Notes under the pieces: generated by a model
The model's input: only the letters and a program-made list of their open reading frames with translations
What the model was told of the DNA's origin: nothing
The model's database searches: none
Shown: piece by piece, positions 22,550 to 35,464 of the stretch
How positions within the stretch are numbered: the first letter of the stretch is position 1
Layout: the number at the start of each line of letters is the position of its first letter
Source of the DNA: Nageia nagi
Lineage: Eukaryota; Pinophyta
Direction of reading: 5' to 3'
DNA: 64,000 bases
Assembly (NCBI GenBank): GCA_050084985.1
Contig: JBITNC010000001.1
Coordinates: 200,384,001-200,448,000 of the forward strand
Position numbers and translations under genes: made by a program

Positions 22550-23836
22550 TTATTGAACTAGGTATGTTTGTACTAGCAAATCTATTAATACATTATCATC
22601 TTCAACAAACTTATTAGTAGCATTAGCATCAAAATAAATATCATCATCATTATTTTTAATATCCACATTATCTATATCATTGGGAACATTATATTAATCA
22701 TATAAAATCCTTTTTTATTCTTCAAAAGAAATATCCCTATTGCATTAAGTATTTTTTTCATTTTCTAGAAGTTTATGTAATTTTTTCTTTATTGTAGTAC
22801 ATCCATTAGTTGAATGACCTTTGAATTTGTGATATAAGAAAAAATTATCCTCTTTATACCAGCTAGGTTTTATTTTAATTACATCATATTATTTTCCTTT
22901 TTTAGCTTTTATCAATCCTTTTTCTAAACAAGCTTTAAATACTTTTATAGGATCCATTGGAAATTTATAAGAAGATTCATATTTTATCTTTTAATCACTC
23001 ATAGAAACATCAAAATTAGAACAAATGCATTATTCTTCTTCATAATGTGAGTATGATATCTCATATTGGCACAAATGTTGGTTTTTATCATTCACAAAAA
23101 AATTATCCAATTCATATTCATCACTTACCAAAGCATATAAATATCTAGCTACCTTATATACATTTCATTTACCCTTATTGCTCTTCAGATATTCAATAAA
23201 ATAATTAAAATATCTATTTCTAATGAGGAATATTTTGAAGTGTTTTATCATGTGTATATCTTGTTCACAAAAGAAATTATATCAATGTCTTCACTATAAA
23301 TAACATTATTCATAGCATTAATAAATTCAATAAAATCACCTTTATTTTTATTAACATTGGGAATTACATCATCATGAATAGTATCATTATCCAAAGTATC
23401 ATCATTTGTCATAACATATTGATTATCACTATCGTTAGTAGTAACATCATCAATAGAAGCATTAGAAATGGTCATATCATCATCATTTTTATATAATAAT
23501 AGCATGTTGTTCTAGAGAAGTAATATTACCATTACTTAAAGTAACATTTTCCTCAATAACATCATGAGCAACATGTTCCTTAACAATATCATCATCATTC
23601 TTAATTTTATCAAGTATGTTACTTACCTCATGAAGTTCCTCATCATTGATATTTATAGTAGGCATATAATTATGATAAAAGATAATATTTATTATTATGG
23701 ATAAGATACTATATAATGTTATTTCTATAACACACATTACTATCATAGCACATAGAGTCAAAAAAGATATGATAACACATGACATGCATGTAGGGTATAT
23801 TATGCAAGATAATATGATTAATGTAACAAATGTCAT
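22550..23836 (-). pseudogene. Ty3/gypsy-type gag C-terminal pseudogene with zinc finger
   Basis: Minus-strand frames 23,836-23,489 and 23,505-23,248 encode an acidic, asparagine/aspartate-rich protein (for example NDDTLDNDTIHDDVIPN). Further down, near 22,860-22,745, the frame reads FFLYHKFKGHSTNGCTTIKK and then LHKLLEN. That is the 'C-x-YH-x3-GHST-x2-C' finger of plant gypsy gags with the first cysteine changed. Stops separate the pieces. No capsid core or pol was found next to it; X1 may have separated it from its 3' half. The gag identity rests mainly on the finger. Confidence 0.55.
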
Positions 23837-24049
23837 TTCATTAAAGGAGAATTAGTCAACCATTGTGTGTAAAATATGAGGTTCAAAAATTACCAATATG
23901 TCACAATAATAATTATATATGAATGGAATAAAAAATTTCAATGTAAAAAACTCACCAAATTGACCAAAACAACCTTCAAAATCAAGGGATTTATGTAAAA
24001 ACAAATTCCTTAAAAAATTATTCAAATTAAAATGACATGAAAATGCATG

Positions 24050-25924
24050 CAAATAAAGCCAATCTCACCTTCTAAAATTTTCCTACCATGAATATATAGG
24101 GTTTAGGCAAAATTCTAAGGCACAAACTTTTAAAAATTAGGTCAAAATCAAGGGTATTCACTAAAAACCAAATTTTAGAAAATAAAAACACCTTTAGATT
24201 TTTAATAATTTTGAAGCAGTAGGGATTTATAATTTTGTAGAAAATCAAGAAAAATAAAGACCAAACAAAACCTAGGGCATATTATCCATGGAAATATGAT
24301 ACCATAAAATTTAAAATATGGAGTAGGTTCATGTAACACTTTCTAACCCTTATTAAGATATGGATATGTTATAAAAAGGTGGGTGCCAATATGTTGAATG
24401 TTTTTAGTGATCCCTAGGATGAGTTAGGTAGTAACTATACTAAACATTCACATGTGATAATATGAAAATAACCAAATAATAGAAAATATAATAATATAAA
24501 ATACTTGAACAATGAAATAATGTATAAAAAGTATTTAAATTATTGGATCATATCTAATGTGAAATAAACCTAATAAGAAAAGAGAATCAAAGGAGATAAA
24601 TACCTATTACCTTACCTAGATGTCGAAGAGATATTGAGATAGGAATTTGTCATTGATAGATGATCTTAATGTGTGAATTCCACACCAATAATAGATAGGA
24701 ACATCAGTATAAGAGTGCATAAAAGTATGAAATCTAAGCTTATGAACAATAACATAATGCTAAAGAGAGTGTCAATGCTAAAATTCCAATTAGTAGAGTC
24801 TATAATGAAGATCTAAATAATAATATGATAAATGATAAGCTTAATCTAGCATATAATATCAAAATGAAAGAATGAAAATGCTTGTTTAATAATCAAATGT
24901 CTATCTCCATAGGTGATGTTGAAGAACATATTAGAATATAATAAGCATTAAAATATAAGGAATGTATTTGATAATAAACCTATGTGAGGTATTCCCCCTC
25001 CTATAAGGAAGTGTACTCCTCCATAGAATACATTGAGACTAGCATCAATGCTACGGTACCTACAAGAATAGAAAGATACCACATGAGTAATATTCCATAT
25101 CTAGTAAATATAACATATAATATAATATAACACTTAATAATATGATACAAGATTAATATGATAAAAAAATTAACTAGGGTCATCTTAGGTGGACCAAAAT
25201 CAGGAATCAAAAATTAAAATTGGGGAAGCTAAACTTTCCTACCAATCCAACATTTACAAATTTAACCATATTAACCCTTAGTACCTATTTAAACTTAGCA
25301 TTGCCATTATTTTCAGCTAGGTGTCTGTATCCTTAATAAGGATATGATTAGCTTTAAAACATTTTTACCACTTCCAATCAGGTGTTCATAGCCCATGTGT
25401 AGTTACTTTGAGTGATAAAGAATTTGAAAAGTCTTCCATAGGTTATTATTAAGCTTATCATAGTTAGTTGAGTGAATTTGAAGAGAAATAATTCATTTTA
25501 TAACCATTTATAGTCAACCCAAGCCCTCACAACTTGACTTATATAGATGATAATGATTGCCAAAGTTAGACTAACTAATTCATCTAGGATCATTAAATAG
25601 AATTAATGTAAATAATTTAATACTCAAGCATAAAGTTTGTAATAATGAAATATGTTAGAAATTTTTTAAGGAATATTTAGAGCACATATCATAAATCTCA
25701 CTAAGATAATCGAAAATTCATATACATACTTCTTATAAGTATTTTCTCGATTGTAACTTCCTTCTTATAAGATTTTCTCTACCTTCCTATAGATGATGCT
25801 TGTAAAATTAAGTTTAATTTATTTTCTATAATCCTTCAAAATTTTATTCAATACACAACACAAAAGAAATATGTACAATTATTTTTTCAAAAATGAGTCA
25901 AATATTATCAATACATATTTCTTA
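24050..25924. other. Non-coding AT-rich DNA
   Basis: No gene was seen. The segment from about 24,330 to 24,690 is similar to 10,600-10,940 and may be an LTR or leader of the element whose gag lies at 22,550-23,836. The remainder shows nothing recognisable. Confidence 0.4.
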
Positions 25925-26880
25925 GAAGTATATCCTTGATTTTATTTACATTGACACTATGAGGATAAAAATTCTTAAGATGGATGATAATTTAGGGAAT
26001 GAGAAAAATAGTGGCCCTCCCATGAAATAGCCTGTAGGTGTTATTTGATACTTTTTTGAAGATTTCATAAGGGCCCAACTAAAGAGAGTCAATTTTTCTT
26101 TTCTTTTTATGTTTTCCTTTGTCTTCATGCTGATTATCCTATAACCATACCTTTTCTCCTACCTCAAAATCCATATATTTTACTATATTGATTGAAATAT
26201 TTTAATTTTCTTCTTGTTCTTTATTCAATTTCTCAAATCAATTTCTCTATTTTATTCTAATGCTAATAACCTAAAATTTTGATTGATCAAATGTTCTTCC
26301 TACTCTATATTCTCTATTAGTTTTGAATAAGGAACTTAAAGTTGTATGGGAAGAATCTCTTCTCATTTATACATCAAATAAAAGGGTGAATGCTTTGTAG
26401 ATTATTTTAGCATGATTTTGTCTACCCATAGTGTAAATTTAATTTGGTTATGCCAATATATCTTATTCAAATAGATAATTCTCATGATATCCTTCTCATA
26501 TTTTTGTTAGAAGATTTTGCTAAGTCATTTCCTCATGGGTAACAGCTAGATGTTAGTTTAATTTTTGCATTATAATCTAATGCATGGATCATAATTTTTG
26601 TTGAATAAAAATATCTTGTGTTATCAACAACTATATCCATTGACACTTCAAATCTAGAGTAGATATTTATCTTAAAAATATTAGGCATTACTCTTGAGGT
26701 TGCTCACCAAGTAGGAATTTCTTTTACCCATTTTGAAAAGTAATCAACTAATGAAAGGATGAACCTATGACATTTAGTTAATGATGGATTAATAGGCCCT
26801 ATAAAATCAATTCCCTACTTAGAAAATGGTACATCAACTATTATTGATTTGAGATAGGCCATTCTAATTTTTTCTTTACT
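25925..26880 (-). pseudogene. Ty3/gypsy integrase remnant
   Basis: The minus strand reads GIDFIGPINPSLTKCHRFIL and SLVDYFSKWVKEIPT, the start of the gypsy integrase catalytic core with its first Asp. It continues in degraded form to a stretch like LVGPL near the C-terminus (LSLVGPL, then QAISWEGHYF). The second Asp and the Glu are not clearly legible. Stops are frequent. The copy ends near 26,900, where the X-family 3' region begins. It is an independent, older element fragment. Confidence 0.65.
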
Positions 26881-26929
26881 TGAAATGTTTTGGAATTATT
26901 TGAAACTTCTCTACCTAAAAAATCTTTAC

Positions 26930-27941
26930 CTTTTTATCAAATTTTTATTCTAAAACCTAGGTATGTGCATGTTTTAAATTTTCATAAAATGGTGCATTAC
27001 AAGTACAATTTTAACATTTTTCTAAATTACAAATTATATTATCTTCACAAGGTTTATTTTTACAAAACTTGTTTTGCAAATTTTACAAGGTCCATGCCTT
27101 GCTTTTATATGCAATTTTAAGTTAAAGAGGAAAAATTATTATTTCATTGAATGCTCATCTAAAAAAACCATTATTTCATAAATATGCACTCTAATAATGA
27201 TCATAATCAAGTTTCTAGAAGATAATTTTTTCTAATTCCACAAATAAATATCAAAGCACCAATGGTATATGAAGACTATCTTCAAGGTGTTAGTGCTGTA
27301 AATTCTTTATGAAATTCATTATAAAATCTATATTATTCGATGAATTAAGGCCATTATATCTCTAAAAACTTGGTATATGGTGATAAAATTAAATATTTTC
27401 ATCTTATAATTAATTTTAATGGGATGCATATTCTACTAATAGAAATTTAAAAAATTCAAGGCCATAATAACCCTATGAGCATAATTTCTAAAATTGCAGG
27501 TCAACATGATCACAATTTTCCTCTTACAAGCTTGGGGAATATCACTATCTCATTAGCTTAATGATGAGTTTAAACAACAATAACCTACCAAAAAAATGTT
27601 ATATTAATTTCATCATTTATCTTTATTTTAAATATCATTATCATGGATGTGATCTATGGGCGTATTATTTCTTTTATTTCCATAGATCATCTCAGAGATT
27701 AGGACCTCCATAGTGCGTAAAATATCACTTTGCATACATGATCTCTTTTTATATTTATTACCCTATAGAATAAAATGAGAGGGGTAATCCAAGTCCAAAA
27801 ATGGAAAAATAAGATATCATACTCAACATACAAATTATGAAAGGGAAGTTTACTTTAACTATGAAAATTTTTCACTTCTCTAAACCTCTTTAGATTATGC
27901 AAATTTTAATGGTTTTCATTTAATATCCAAAGAGGGAAAAA
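26930..27941 (+). repeat. X-family 3' region fragment (X0)
   Basis: It aligns with 34,447-35,464 in the same orientation, with shared phrases such as GTTTTAAATTTTCATAAAAT and TAATAATGATCATAATCAAG. It ends in the PPT CCAAAGAGGGAAAAA at 27,927-27,941. In X2 the equivalent DNA lies just before the 3' LTR. The first LTR of the array is therefore preceded by the end of another X internal region rather than by host DNA. Confidence 0.8.
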
Positions 27942-28609
27942 TAAACACCTAAAATTGATTTATTATTTATTTAATAAATCATATTTTAGATTTCTCTAAT
28001 GTATTAAAAAATTAATATTACATGTGTTAAGATAAAGTTGATATTACAATGCAATGTCATGTGTTGTATTAAATACAATATCATTTATCATGGTTCATAT
28101 TTTAAAGTATATTGAATACAAAAAAGACTATATTATTTCTACAATTCAAATTTCACTCATTTTTATTTTCTCATAGGTTATAAATACACAAGTTGGAGGT
28201 TTAAATCCCTATCATATCTCTCTGATAGGTGGTTGTCCCATACATCATACTTATAGTGTCTCTTGACATCACCTATTAGAAGATCTATCATGATTTGAAA
28301 TTTTATTATATGATATATTTTGTATGTGATTTAATTATGCATGTCTCATGATGTTAGCACTATATATCTTGCACATACTTAAAAGCATGTATATTTATGA
28401 TCCATAATTGGTTGCATGATCCATCATCTCTATCAAAAAATATCTTTGATTCGATCTAGTCCTTCATATTCCCTTACCATACCTTGAGGATTGTTATATC
28501 ATATTTAGGTGCACACTTTTCATTTATTTATCTATATATTTGAATAAATATCATGTTTGTACAATTATTTTATGTTTATATTTACTATTTACATAATTTA
28601 CCATCTACA
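27942..28609 (+). repeat. X-family LTR 1
   Basis: It starts TAAACACCTAAAATTGATTT, having lost two bases of the expected TGTAAACA start, and ends CCATCTACA. It aligns with 35,465-36,160 and, less closely, with the X1 LTRs. A TTATAAATA box is at 28,178-28,186. Confidence 0.85.
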
Positions 28610-28613
28610 TTTT

Positions 28614-28628
28614 TGATGAACTTGATTG
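28614..28628 (+). promoter_or_regulatory. Probable primer-binding site of X2
   Basis: TGATGAACTTGATTG follows the LTR end after a short T-run. At the equivalent place, X3 has TGGTGAACC (36,165). The first bases fit a tRNA 3' CCA end with one G-to-A change. Confidence 0.5.
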
Positions 28629-30970
28629 ATCCTACACACCTAGGTTTCCCTCCTAGGGCATCCTTCTTCAAGAGAGTCATAAATCCATTTGCACTACTCT
28701 TTCTCCCTCTACATTATGTTATTAGAGTAGTTTCTCATCAAAATGATAAAACTAGGGTTTGTTCTACGTATGTCTCAAAGATATTTTTCACTAAGGAGCA
28801 ACCTAGGGTTTCTAAAAGGAAGGTTCATTTTGATGAAATTAGTAATACTAAGAATAAATCTGATTTACCTTTTCAATCTTGTGAACTTCATGTACATGAA
28901 CACATAGCAACAAATGAAAAAGAGTGTAAATCAATCAATTCTAGTTATTGAATGAACATCATTAGCTAACACCACTAATAAGTTTAATATGGACTTTGCT
29001 GATGAATATTTTGAAAGTGTAAATCAAGAAAGCTCTGCTAATACTTCTAAAAATAAATATGATTATGATTATATTAATGTTATTCATACAAATTTTAGAT
29101 CTATTAAAGAAATAATGGTTCATACTAATAGAATTTTGTTACAAATAATGTTGAAGCTATTATGATTATTTTGAAAAATTATGAGCTATTAGAGTCAAAT
29201 CCCAGTACTCCAATTTTATCAATTTATATATTTGAATATGAAAATGTAGGTTCATCAAAATGGAGGGTATATATTAATAAAATGAAGGTTGTTGATGCCA
29301 TAACTAACTATTCACATGTTGTTCACATTGCTGATGTAGAACCTCTTGATATTTTTGAAATGGTACTAGTTAAGGATACTCTAGTACATGAAAACGATGC
29401 TTTGGAACTTTAGGTAGACCTTCCTAATAATTGCAATCAAGTAATCTTGATAACTATATCTATTATGATAATGGTAAGGTTGGTATGATTGAATTTAAAA
29501 AAGCTAAAAGTATGCATGATCAAAGTAATTCTTTAATCAATAGAGCTTATGGACAAAAATTAATTGGAGAAAAGAGGAGCATAAAATTAAACTTTATATT
29601 CTAATTAAGGTACATGATTTAGATACATTTAAAAAAACCACCAATGATAAATAGTTAGATTTCATATTTGACCTATTAGTTAAAATAGAAGAATAATGAA
29701 ATAATAGAATTGGTCCCTTTTAAAAACTAAAAGTAGTAAAATCAAGCAAAGTAAATCATGTTCCTACCAAAAAACCTTCACCTTCTCCATAAAATAACAT
29801 TATTCCTCCATAATCCCCACCACCATCCCCAAATACTAATCAACCTTTCAATCCATATCTTATCTTAAAATCAACCATCTTACCTCAACCTTAATATCCC
29901 ATTGTTCAACCCATTGCTCCACAAATTAAACCTATGAATCAACTTAATTCTAGAACTCAATTACATGAATGGCTTATAAAAATAGAACAAGTATTATATA
30001 ATAGTGATGATGATGATTTCTTTCTTGGTACAAAATATCCTTTGAGTGATATAATTATTTCTAGAGTTTATACTGGTAAAAAGAGAATTAAGTTCATAAA
30101 ATTTAGTGGTTTTCAAGATCTAAAAATGCATGTCATAAATTTCAAGAAGCTATTGAATTTCTCCATGAAACTTATAGTCCTACTAAGTTATATTTAAATA
30201 GTTGTAAGGATGATGCATTGAAATGGTATTTTTCCCTTCCTAAAATGAATTTTGATAAATATGGAGATCTTGTTTTACAATTCATTACCAACAATCTTCA
30301 AGATCAGACTAAATTTAATGATTTATACATATTTAAGCAAGTGCTAGAATAATATTTAACTAGTTTTATAGAAATGTAGAAAAATGTTGCTAAGAGAGTT
30401 ACTACTATTGAACAAGATTTAAAAAGATACTTTTGCAAATGCTTTGTTACCTATTTTCAAATTATAGGTGGTTGATCATGATGATATCTCTTTGGGTAAA
30501 ATGATTAACAAGTTGCCTAAAAAAGATCCCTAGATCTTACAAAATTATAAAGAGTTCTAAAAGGTCAATCACCCAAAGGTAAAATTTTCTCTATCTCCAA
30601 TAAAATTAGCAATAATGGTAAGTGTAGGTAAGAGTTATTTTCAATCTAAAAGAAAGTATAAAAAGCTAAATGAAAGTGTTGATAATATCTTAAATGTCTT
30701 GCAAGATAAAGATATTATTGAATTACCACCAATTGTTCAACATGATTTTCTAACTAATGTTCTTAAAAACTATAGATTTAAAGAATTTTTTAATTATCAT
30801 AGAATGGTAGGATACCTAACCAAAAATTATAGGGATTTAAGAAATATTATACAAGAATTTATTGATCAAAATGCTATTCAAATAGATGATAATTTGAAAT
30901 AAGAAGAGAGTGATGTTGGTCCTATTCATCTTGATAATAATCATCTTGGCATCTTCATGGATCCTTTGTC
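28625..30970 (+). pseudogene. X2 gag pseudogene
   Basis: The N-terminal part (FPPRASFFKRVINPFALLFL, NDKTRVCSTYVSK) is followed by acidic sequence, then the capsid core near 29,934-30,300 (KFIKFSGFQDLKMHV, and in another frame KDDALKWYFSLPKM). The zinc-finger region near 30,770-30,850 reads FFNYHRMVGYLTKNYRDLRN; compared with X1, its Cys, second His and last Cys have become Phe, Tyr and Tyr. The end carries a DPLSRSNQ-like block, also present in X1 and X3. There are many stops and frame changes. The apparent start at 28,553 lies inside the LTR and is not the true gag start. Confidence 0.75.
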
Positions 30971-31825
30971 AAGATCAAATCAATAACCTAGGGGATGCAT
31001 CAGAATGCTAAGTACACCAAATTATTTTTAATATTATTTTTCTAATAGATACAGATCAAAAATTCATAAACAATCACCTATAAAATCTCAACAAGCTTCA
31101 TTTAGAAATGTTGACATTATATTTTAATGAACATGGAGTGATAATGCCAAAAATAATTATCTACATGTTGCTAGCACCATGCATCCAACACCCAAACTAG
31201 TCCCAATTTTTATACTTGCATCAACCAATTGTATGCAGGTTCTCAAATCCACCCAAGTATGCCATATCATTGTTTAAATTCAAAAAATCAAAATACACCA
31301 TGTATTATAGTGTATTTTTTATATTTTCCATTTTTTTTTTACTTTTATACATTTTTCTATTTTTGTTCATGCTTTGTTATGTTACTGGACCAGTAATCTT
31401 CAAGTTGTCAATAGATTTTTCTTTGAAATTTGTAAAATTTGATATCATGGATGTTGTAATTCTATTTCTATGACATCCATGTCACGTGTTTCCAAGGAAA
31501 TAAAATAAAATAAAATATGCATTGTATTTATATTATTTATTTTAAAATATTTTAGGTATAGATTATGAGGTTTTAAAATAATTTATCCAAAAAAACTATG
31601 GCATGTTGTCAATAGAAAAAATTTGTATCAAAATTATCAATATGATTGATTCTTCCATATTTAATTTATTTAGTATTTTTGATTATATATATTGTGTATA
31701 TTTATGGTTTATGCTCACAAATCCTCTTAATATATAACTAAATAAAATTGAAACTTAATTCACATATATACAACCATAATCAAAATAAGCATTCATATAT
31801 AAATAATAGAATAAGATGAATTTAT
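30971..31825. other. X2 spacer between gag and microsatellite
   Basis: There is no gene. It aligns with 38,600-39,380 of the X3 copy (shared phrases such as GATATCATGGATGTTGTAAT), so it belongs to the X-family internal region. T-rich runs near 31,300-31,400 are unremarkable. Confidence 0.55.
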
Positions 31826-31870
31826 ATACATACATACATACATACATACATACATACATACATACATACA

Positions 31871-31964
<94 letters not shown>

Positions 31965-31973
31965 ATATATATA
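31826..31973. repeat. Compound microsatellite (TACA)n-(TA)n
   Basis: About 75 bases of TACA repeats run into about 70 bases of TA repeats with one TATTATA interruption. The open frames that cross it on both strands ([16 protein letters not shown]) are repeat artefacts. Confidence 0.97.
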
Positions 31974-31984
31974 TGATCAAAATG

Positions 31985-33870
31985 TAACTATACAAAGCCT
32001 CATGAATGGCTCCCCCTACTTCCACTCCCACTACCACTCTCTACCCTATGGCTCTTGCAAGCCCTGCTATCTGTGAACATCCCTAGAGACCCTAAAAGGC
32101 CACTACTTGATATCTTATGGGCTACCAAAAGTGACTTATCCTTCCCATATTTCTCCTTAATATCCTTAATCTCTCACTATAGCTTCTATTTTATCTCCAT
32201 ATTCCTGGACATAAAAACCCAAGACTCATTTGGAGGAAGCATGGATAACAATTATGTCATCCTCTTCTTATCCTTTTCAAAGATAATAATATGAGCATCC
32301 TACTCCACTAGAATGGTCCTCAATGTAGCCAACTCAGCCTCCATAGGCCTCAACCTATCAACTTCAACCTTCAAAGGTTTAAGGGTGATAATATTCTCCT
32401 CAAGCATAGTTATCCTAGCTTTTGTATCCTTTACAAATAAAAATAAAATCAATATTAATACATAAATACATAAAACAAACATATAGAATATAACAAAATG
32501 AACTTTAACTTCAACTTAAAATATATACCTAAAGGCACTAGTGGGATGGCCTTCCCAAGAAGGACTATCCCAACTACTTGGGTACTTAAAGCTAGGGGCA
32601 TCTAAGGGGGTGACTCATCACCTAAAATCTATATATCCTTATTATATGACCCATTAGTATCCACCTACATCCCATCTTTCTCATCTAACTCTAGAACCCT
32701 AAGTGGTTCAAGCTTGATAATTGCTCACCATGCCTCATATTACAATATAACATTGAGGGAAGAAGAAATAGTTGCTAGTCCATCTACTTCAATAGGCTCC
32801 TCCCATTTGATCCTCAACATGGGAATCACTAATTCATCCTAAGATACATCCACCTCATGTCTCTTCTAAATATAATACTTCACCTCTGTAGGAATATCCT
32901 TTATTGGCCTAAATTATCATAATACTCATTTAGGGTAATATGAATCAATCCTATTATGTTGTATTTGCAAAAAGTAATGCTACCTCACCTAGGAAGTTTG
33001 ATATACATCCTCATACCATACATAGTCATGGTAAGCAACCCAATCAGTATCACTAGTTTGAAGGCCATCTATCTTTCTCCTTTGTGCCTCAATATCACAT
33101 GGTACTTGAAAGTAACCAAGAATATATACCTAGTAGTACATAGTGAGATTGATAAGATAACCTCACTACCTCACCAACTCCATAGGCCTAAACACAATAA
33201 TGTGTTCATATGCCCACACTTGTAGAAGAGTCATATGAGTCATAATCACATTTAATTTACCCAAAGTCACCATGTGGTGCAAATCACAATATAATTATGC
33301 AAGAATCCATGTTCCCCAACCATATATGATGTCCCTAATTCAAATATACCAAAATATTAATATGATTTTGAGTGCAAAAACTAAGTTATTCTTGTTGAGA
33401 CATAACAACACTATAATAATGAAAGCCACTAGTAATTGGAGCTTCTTGAACCTTGGATCATATAGGTAAACAAAATGTTAATAATTTCCCAATGATCCCA
33501 ATCATGATCCTTATTATATACTAACCATGCAAATAACCCCTCTCTCTCTTATTGGATCCCAATAGAACCATGCAATACAAGCCTATCCCAAATAGACACA
33601 TACCAAATCTTATAGACATCCAATAGCATGACCATCATCTAGTCAGTCAAAATGCGGAATGTGTTAGAGTTTGACTCCCAACACTGTATCAAAGCCTTCA
33701 ATAAAGGAAAGTTAACTTGTATGTACTATAATATAGCCAAATCATAAAGTCCCATCATCTCTAGCAACTCATTGTTACAGTTGGATTTGATCTAACCTTA
33801 GATCTTATCTAAAGCCTAAAACTTCATTAGAACACCTCAAATTAAATGCTTATGATCTTGCAACAAAATT
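31985..33870 (-). pseudogene. PMD plus coiled-coil protein, pseudogene, antisense in X2
   Basis: The minus strand reads ELLEMMGLYDLAIL, then FPLLKALIQCWES, then SNTFRILTD, MVMLLDVYKIWYVSIW. That is the N-terminal half of a Plant Mobile Domain ('LGLYxLA....D..LL.ALVE.W....NTFHLP.GEMT.TL.DV'). After degraded sequence, 32,482-32,300 is open and encodes a coiled coil, EVDRLRPMEAELATLRTIL, followed by MLPPNESW and KDKSLLVAHKISSSG. These align with the tail of the X1 copy (PPPNEKW, DKALRLAQGIS). The shared domain order argues for one ancestral gene of unknown function. It lies opposite to the gag of its element, as in X1. Stops abound. Confidence 0.72.
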
Positions 33871-34446
33871 AAAATAAAAAAATTAATTAGATATCATTAA
33901 ATATATGTAAAATAGAATATGATAATTAATTAATCAATTAAAATAAATTCTCCTTTCCTTCTTCATGAGTGAATAATAAAACCATAATAATTAATTTATT
34001 TATGTATTAAATAAATAATAAATCAAAATCTAATATTCAAACAAAATAATAACAAAAAAAACAAAACCCCCTTTTGTTTTAATGAAATTTTTACAAGTGT
34101 GCCCTAGTTTCTTTAAATGAAGAATGAATGTGATAAAAAAAAGAAATAGATACAAAATTATAGATGAATGAGTCACAATGTGCTCAGTTGGTAGGCTCTT
34201 AAGGTATTTGACCACATGATTATGCCTACTAGTGAACAACCTCTTCATGACCCTCCAATCTACCATGAAACTCAAAAATTATAAATTACCAGTTAGAAAA
34301 TAGCTTGAGATACCCACAACTCCAATCAAATGGTTGAAAATGGTCAATAAGGATTCCTCATCAATAGAACAGGTAAGAGAGAATATTGACATGCACCTTG
34401 AGCTTAACAAAATAAGACAAAAGTGAAAATTATAGGTCAAAATTAA
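33871..34446. other. X2 spacer upstream of the antisense PMD frame
   Basis: No gene was seen. The minus strand near 34,024-33,990 contains GATTTATTATTTATTTAATA, the same near-palindrome found at the start of the family's LTRs. It may be a promoter-proximal remnant or a captured LTR end. Confidence 0.35.
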
Positions 34447-35464
34447 CTTTTTATTAAATTTTGATTCCAAACCCTAGGTATGCACATGTTTTAAATTTTC
34501 ATAAAATGGTACATGATAAGTAGAATTTCAATATTTTTCTTGATTATAAATTATATTATCTTCATAAGATTTCTTTTTGAAAAACTAGTTTTACAAATTT
34601 CACAATGTTTATGCTTTAATTTTACATGCAATTTTAAGTTAAAGGGAAAAAATTATTATTTCATAAAATACTCATATGAAAATACCATTATTTCACAAAT
34701 ATTCTCTCTAATAATGATCATAATCAAGTTTACAAAAGATAGGTTTTGTTAATATTATTAATATTAAAGTGTTAACATTGTGGGAGGATTATCTTCAAGG
34801 CATTAGCACCATAAATTCTTTATGAAATTCATTATAAAATTTGTATTATTTGATGAATTAAGGTAATTATATCTTTAAAAATTTGGTATATCATGATAAC
34901 ATTGCATATGTTCATCTCATGGTTACTTTCCAAAGGAATGTATGTTCTACTAACCAAAATCTAAAAATTCAGGGCCATAGGAACCATATGAGCATAATTT
35001 CTAAAATTGCATGTCAACATGATCATAATTTTCCTCTTACAAGCTTGAGGTATATATCTACCTCATCATCTTATTTATCATAGACTATGAGTTGGAACAA
35101 TAATAGCCTACCAAAAAAATGTTATATTAATTTCATCCTTTCTCTTTATTTTAAATATCATTATCGTGGATGTGGTCTATGAGGGTATTATTTCTTTTAT
35201 TTCCATAGATAATCTCAAAGATTAGGACCTACATAGTACATAAAATATCACTCCATACACATAATATATTTTTGGCTTGATCACTCCATATAAGCAAATG
35301 CGAGGGATAATTCAAGTCTAAAAGGGGGAAAATAATATATCATATTCAACATACAAATTATGAAAGAGAAGTTTACTTTGAATATGAAAATTTTTCACTT
35401 CTCTAAACTTTTGTGGGTTATAAAAATTTTAATGTTTTTCATTTCATATTCAAAGAAAGAAAAA
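34447..35464 (+). repeat. X2 3' region with polypurine tract
   Basis: It aligns with 26,930-27,941. It ends in a purine-rich run (TTCAAAGAAAGAAAAA, 35,449-35,464) in the PPT position. No coding capacity was seen. Confidence 0.78.

Noticed and set aside
28553-28624. Apparent N-terminal extension of X2 gag starting with MFVQLFYVYIYYLHNL
   Set aside because: These codons lie inside the LTR and across the PBS. The element boundary shows that gag starts after 28,609.
31816-32076. Open frames on both strands through the TACA/TA microsatellite (YIHTYIHT and YMYVCMYV peptides)
   Set aside because: They are translations of a simple repeat without any domain; length is explained by the period not producing stops.
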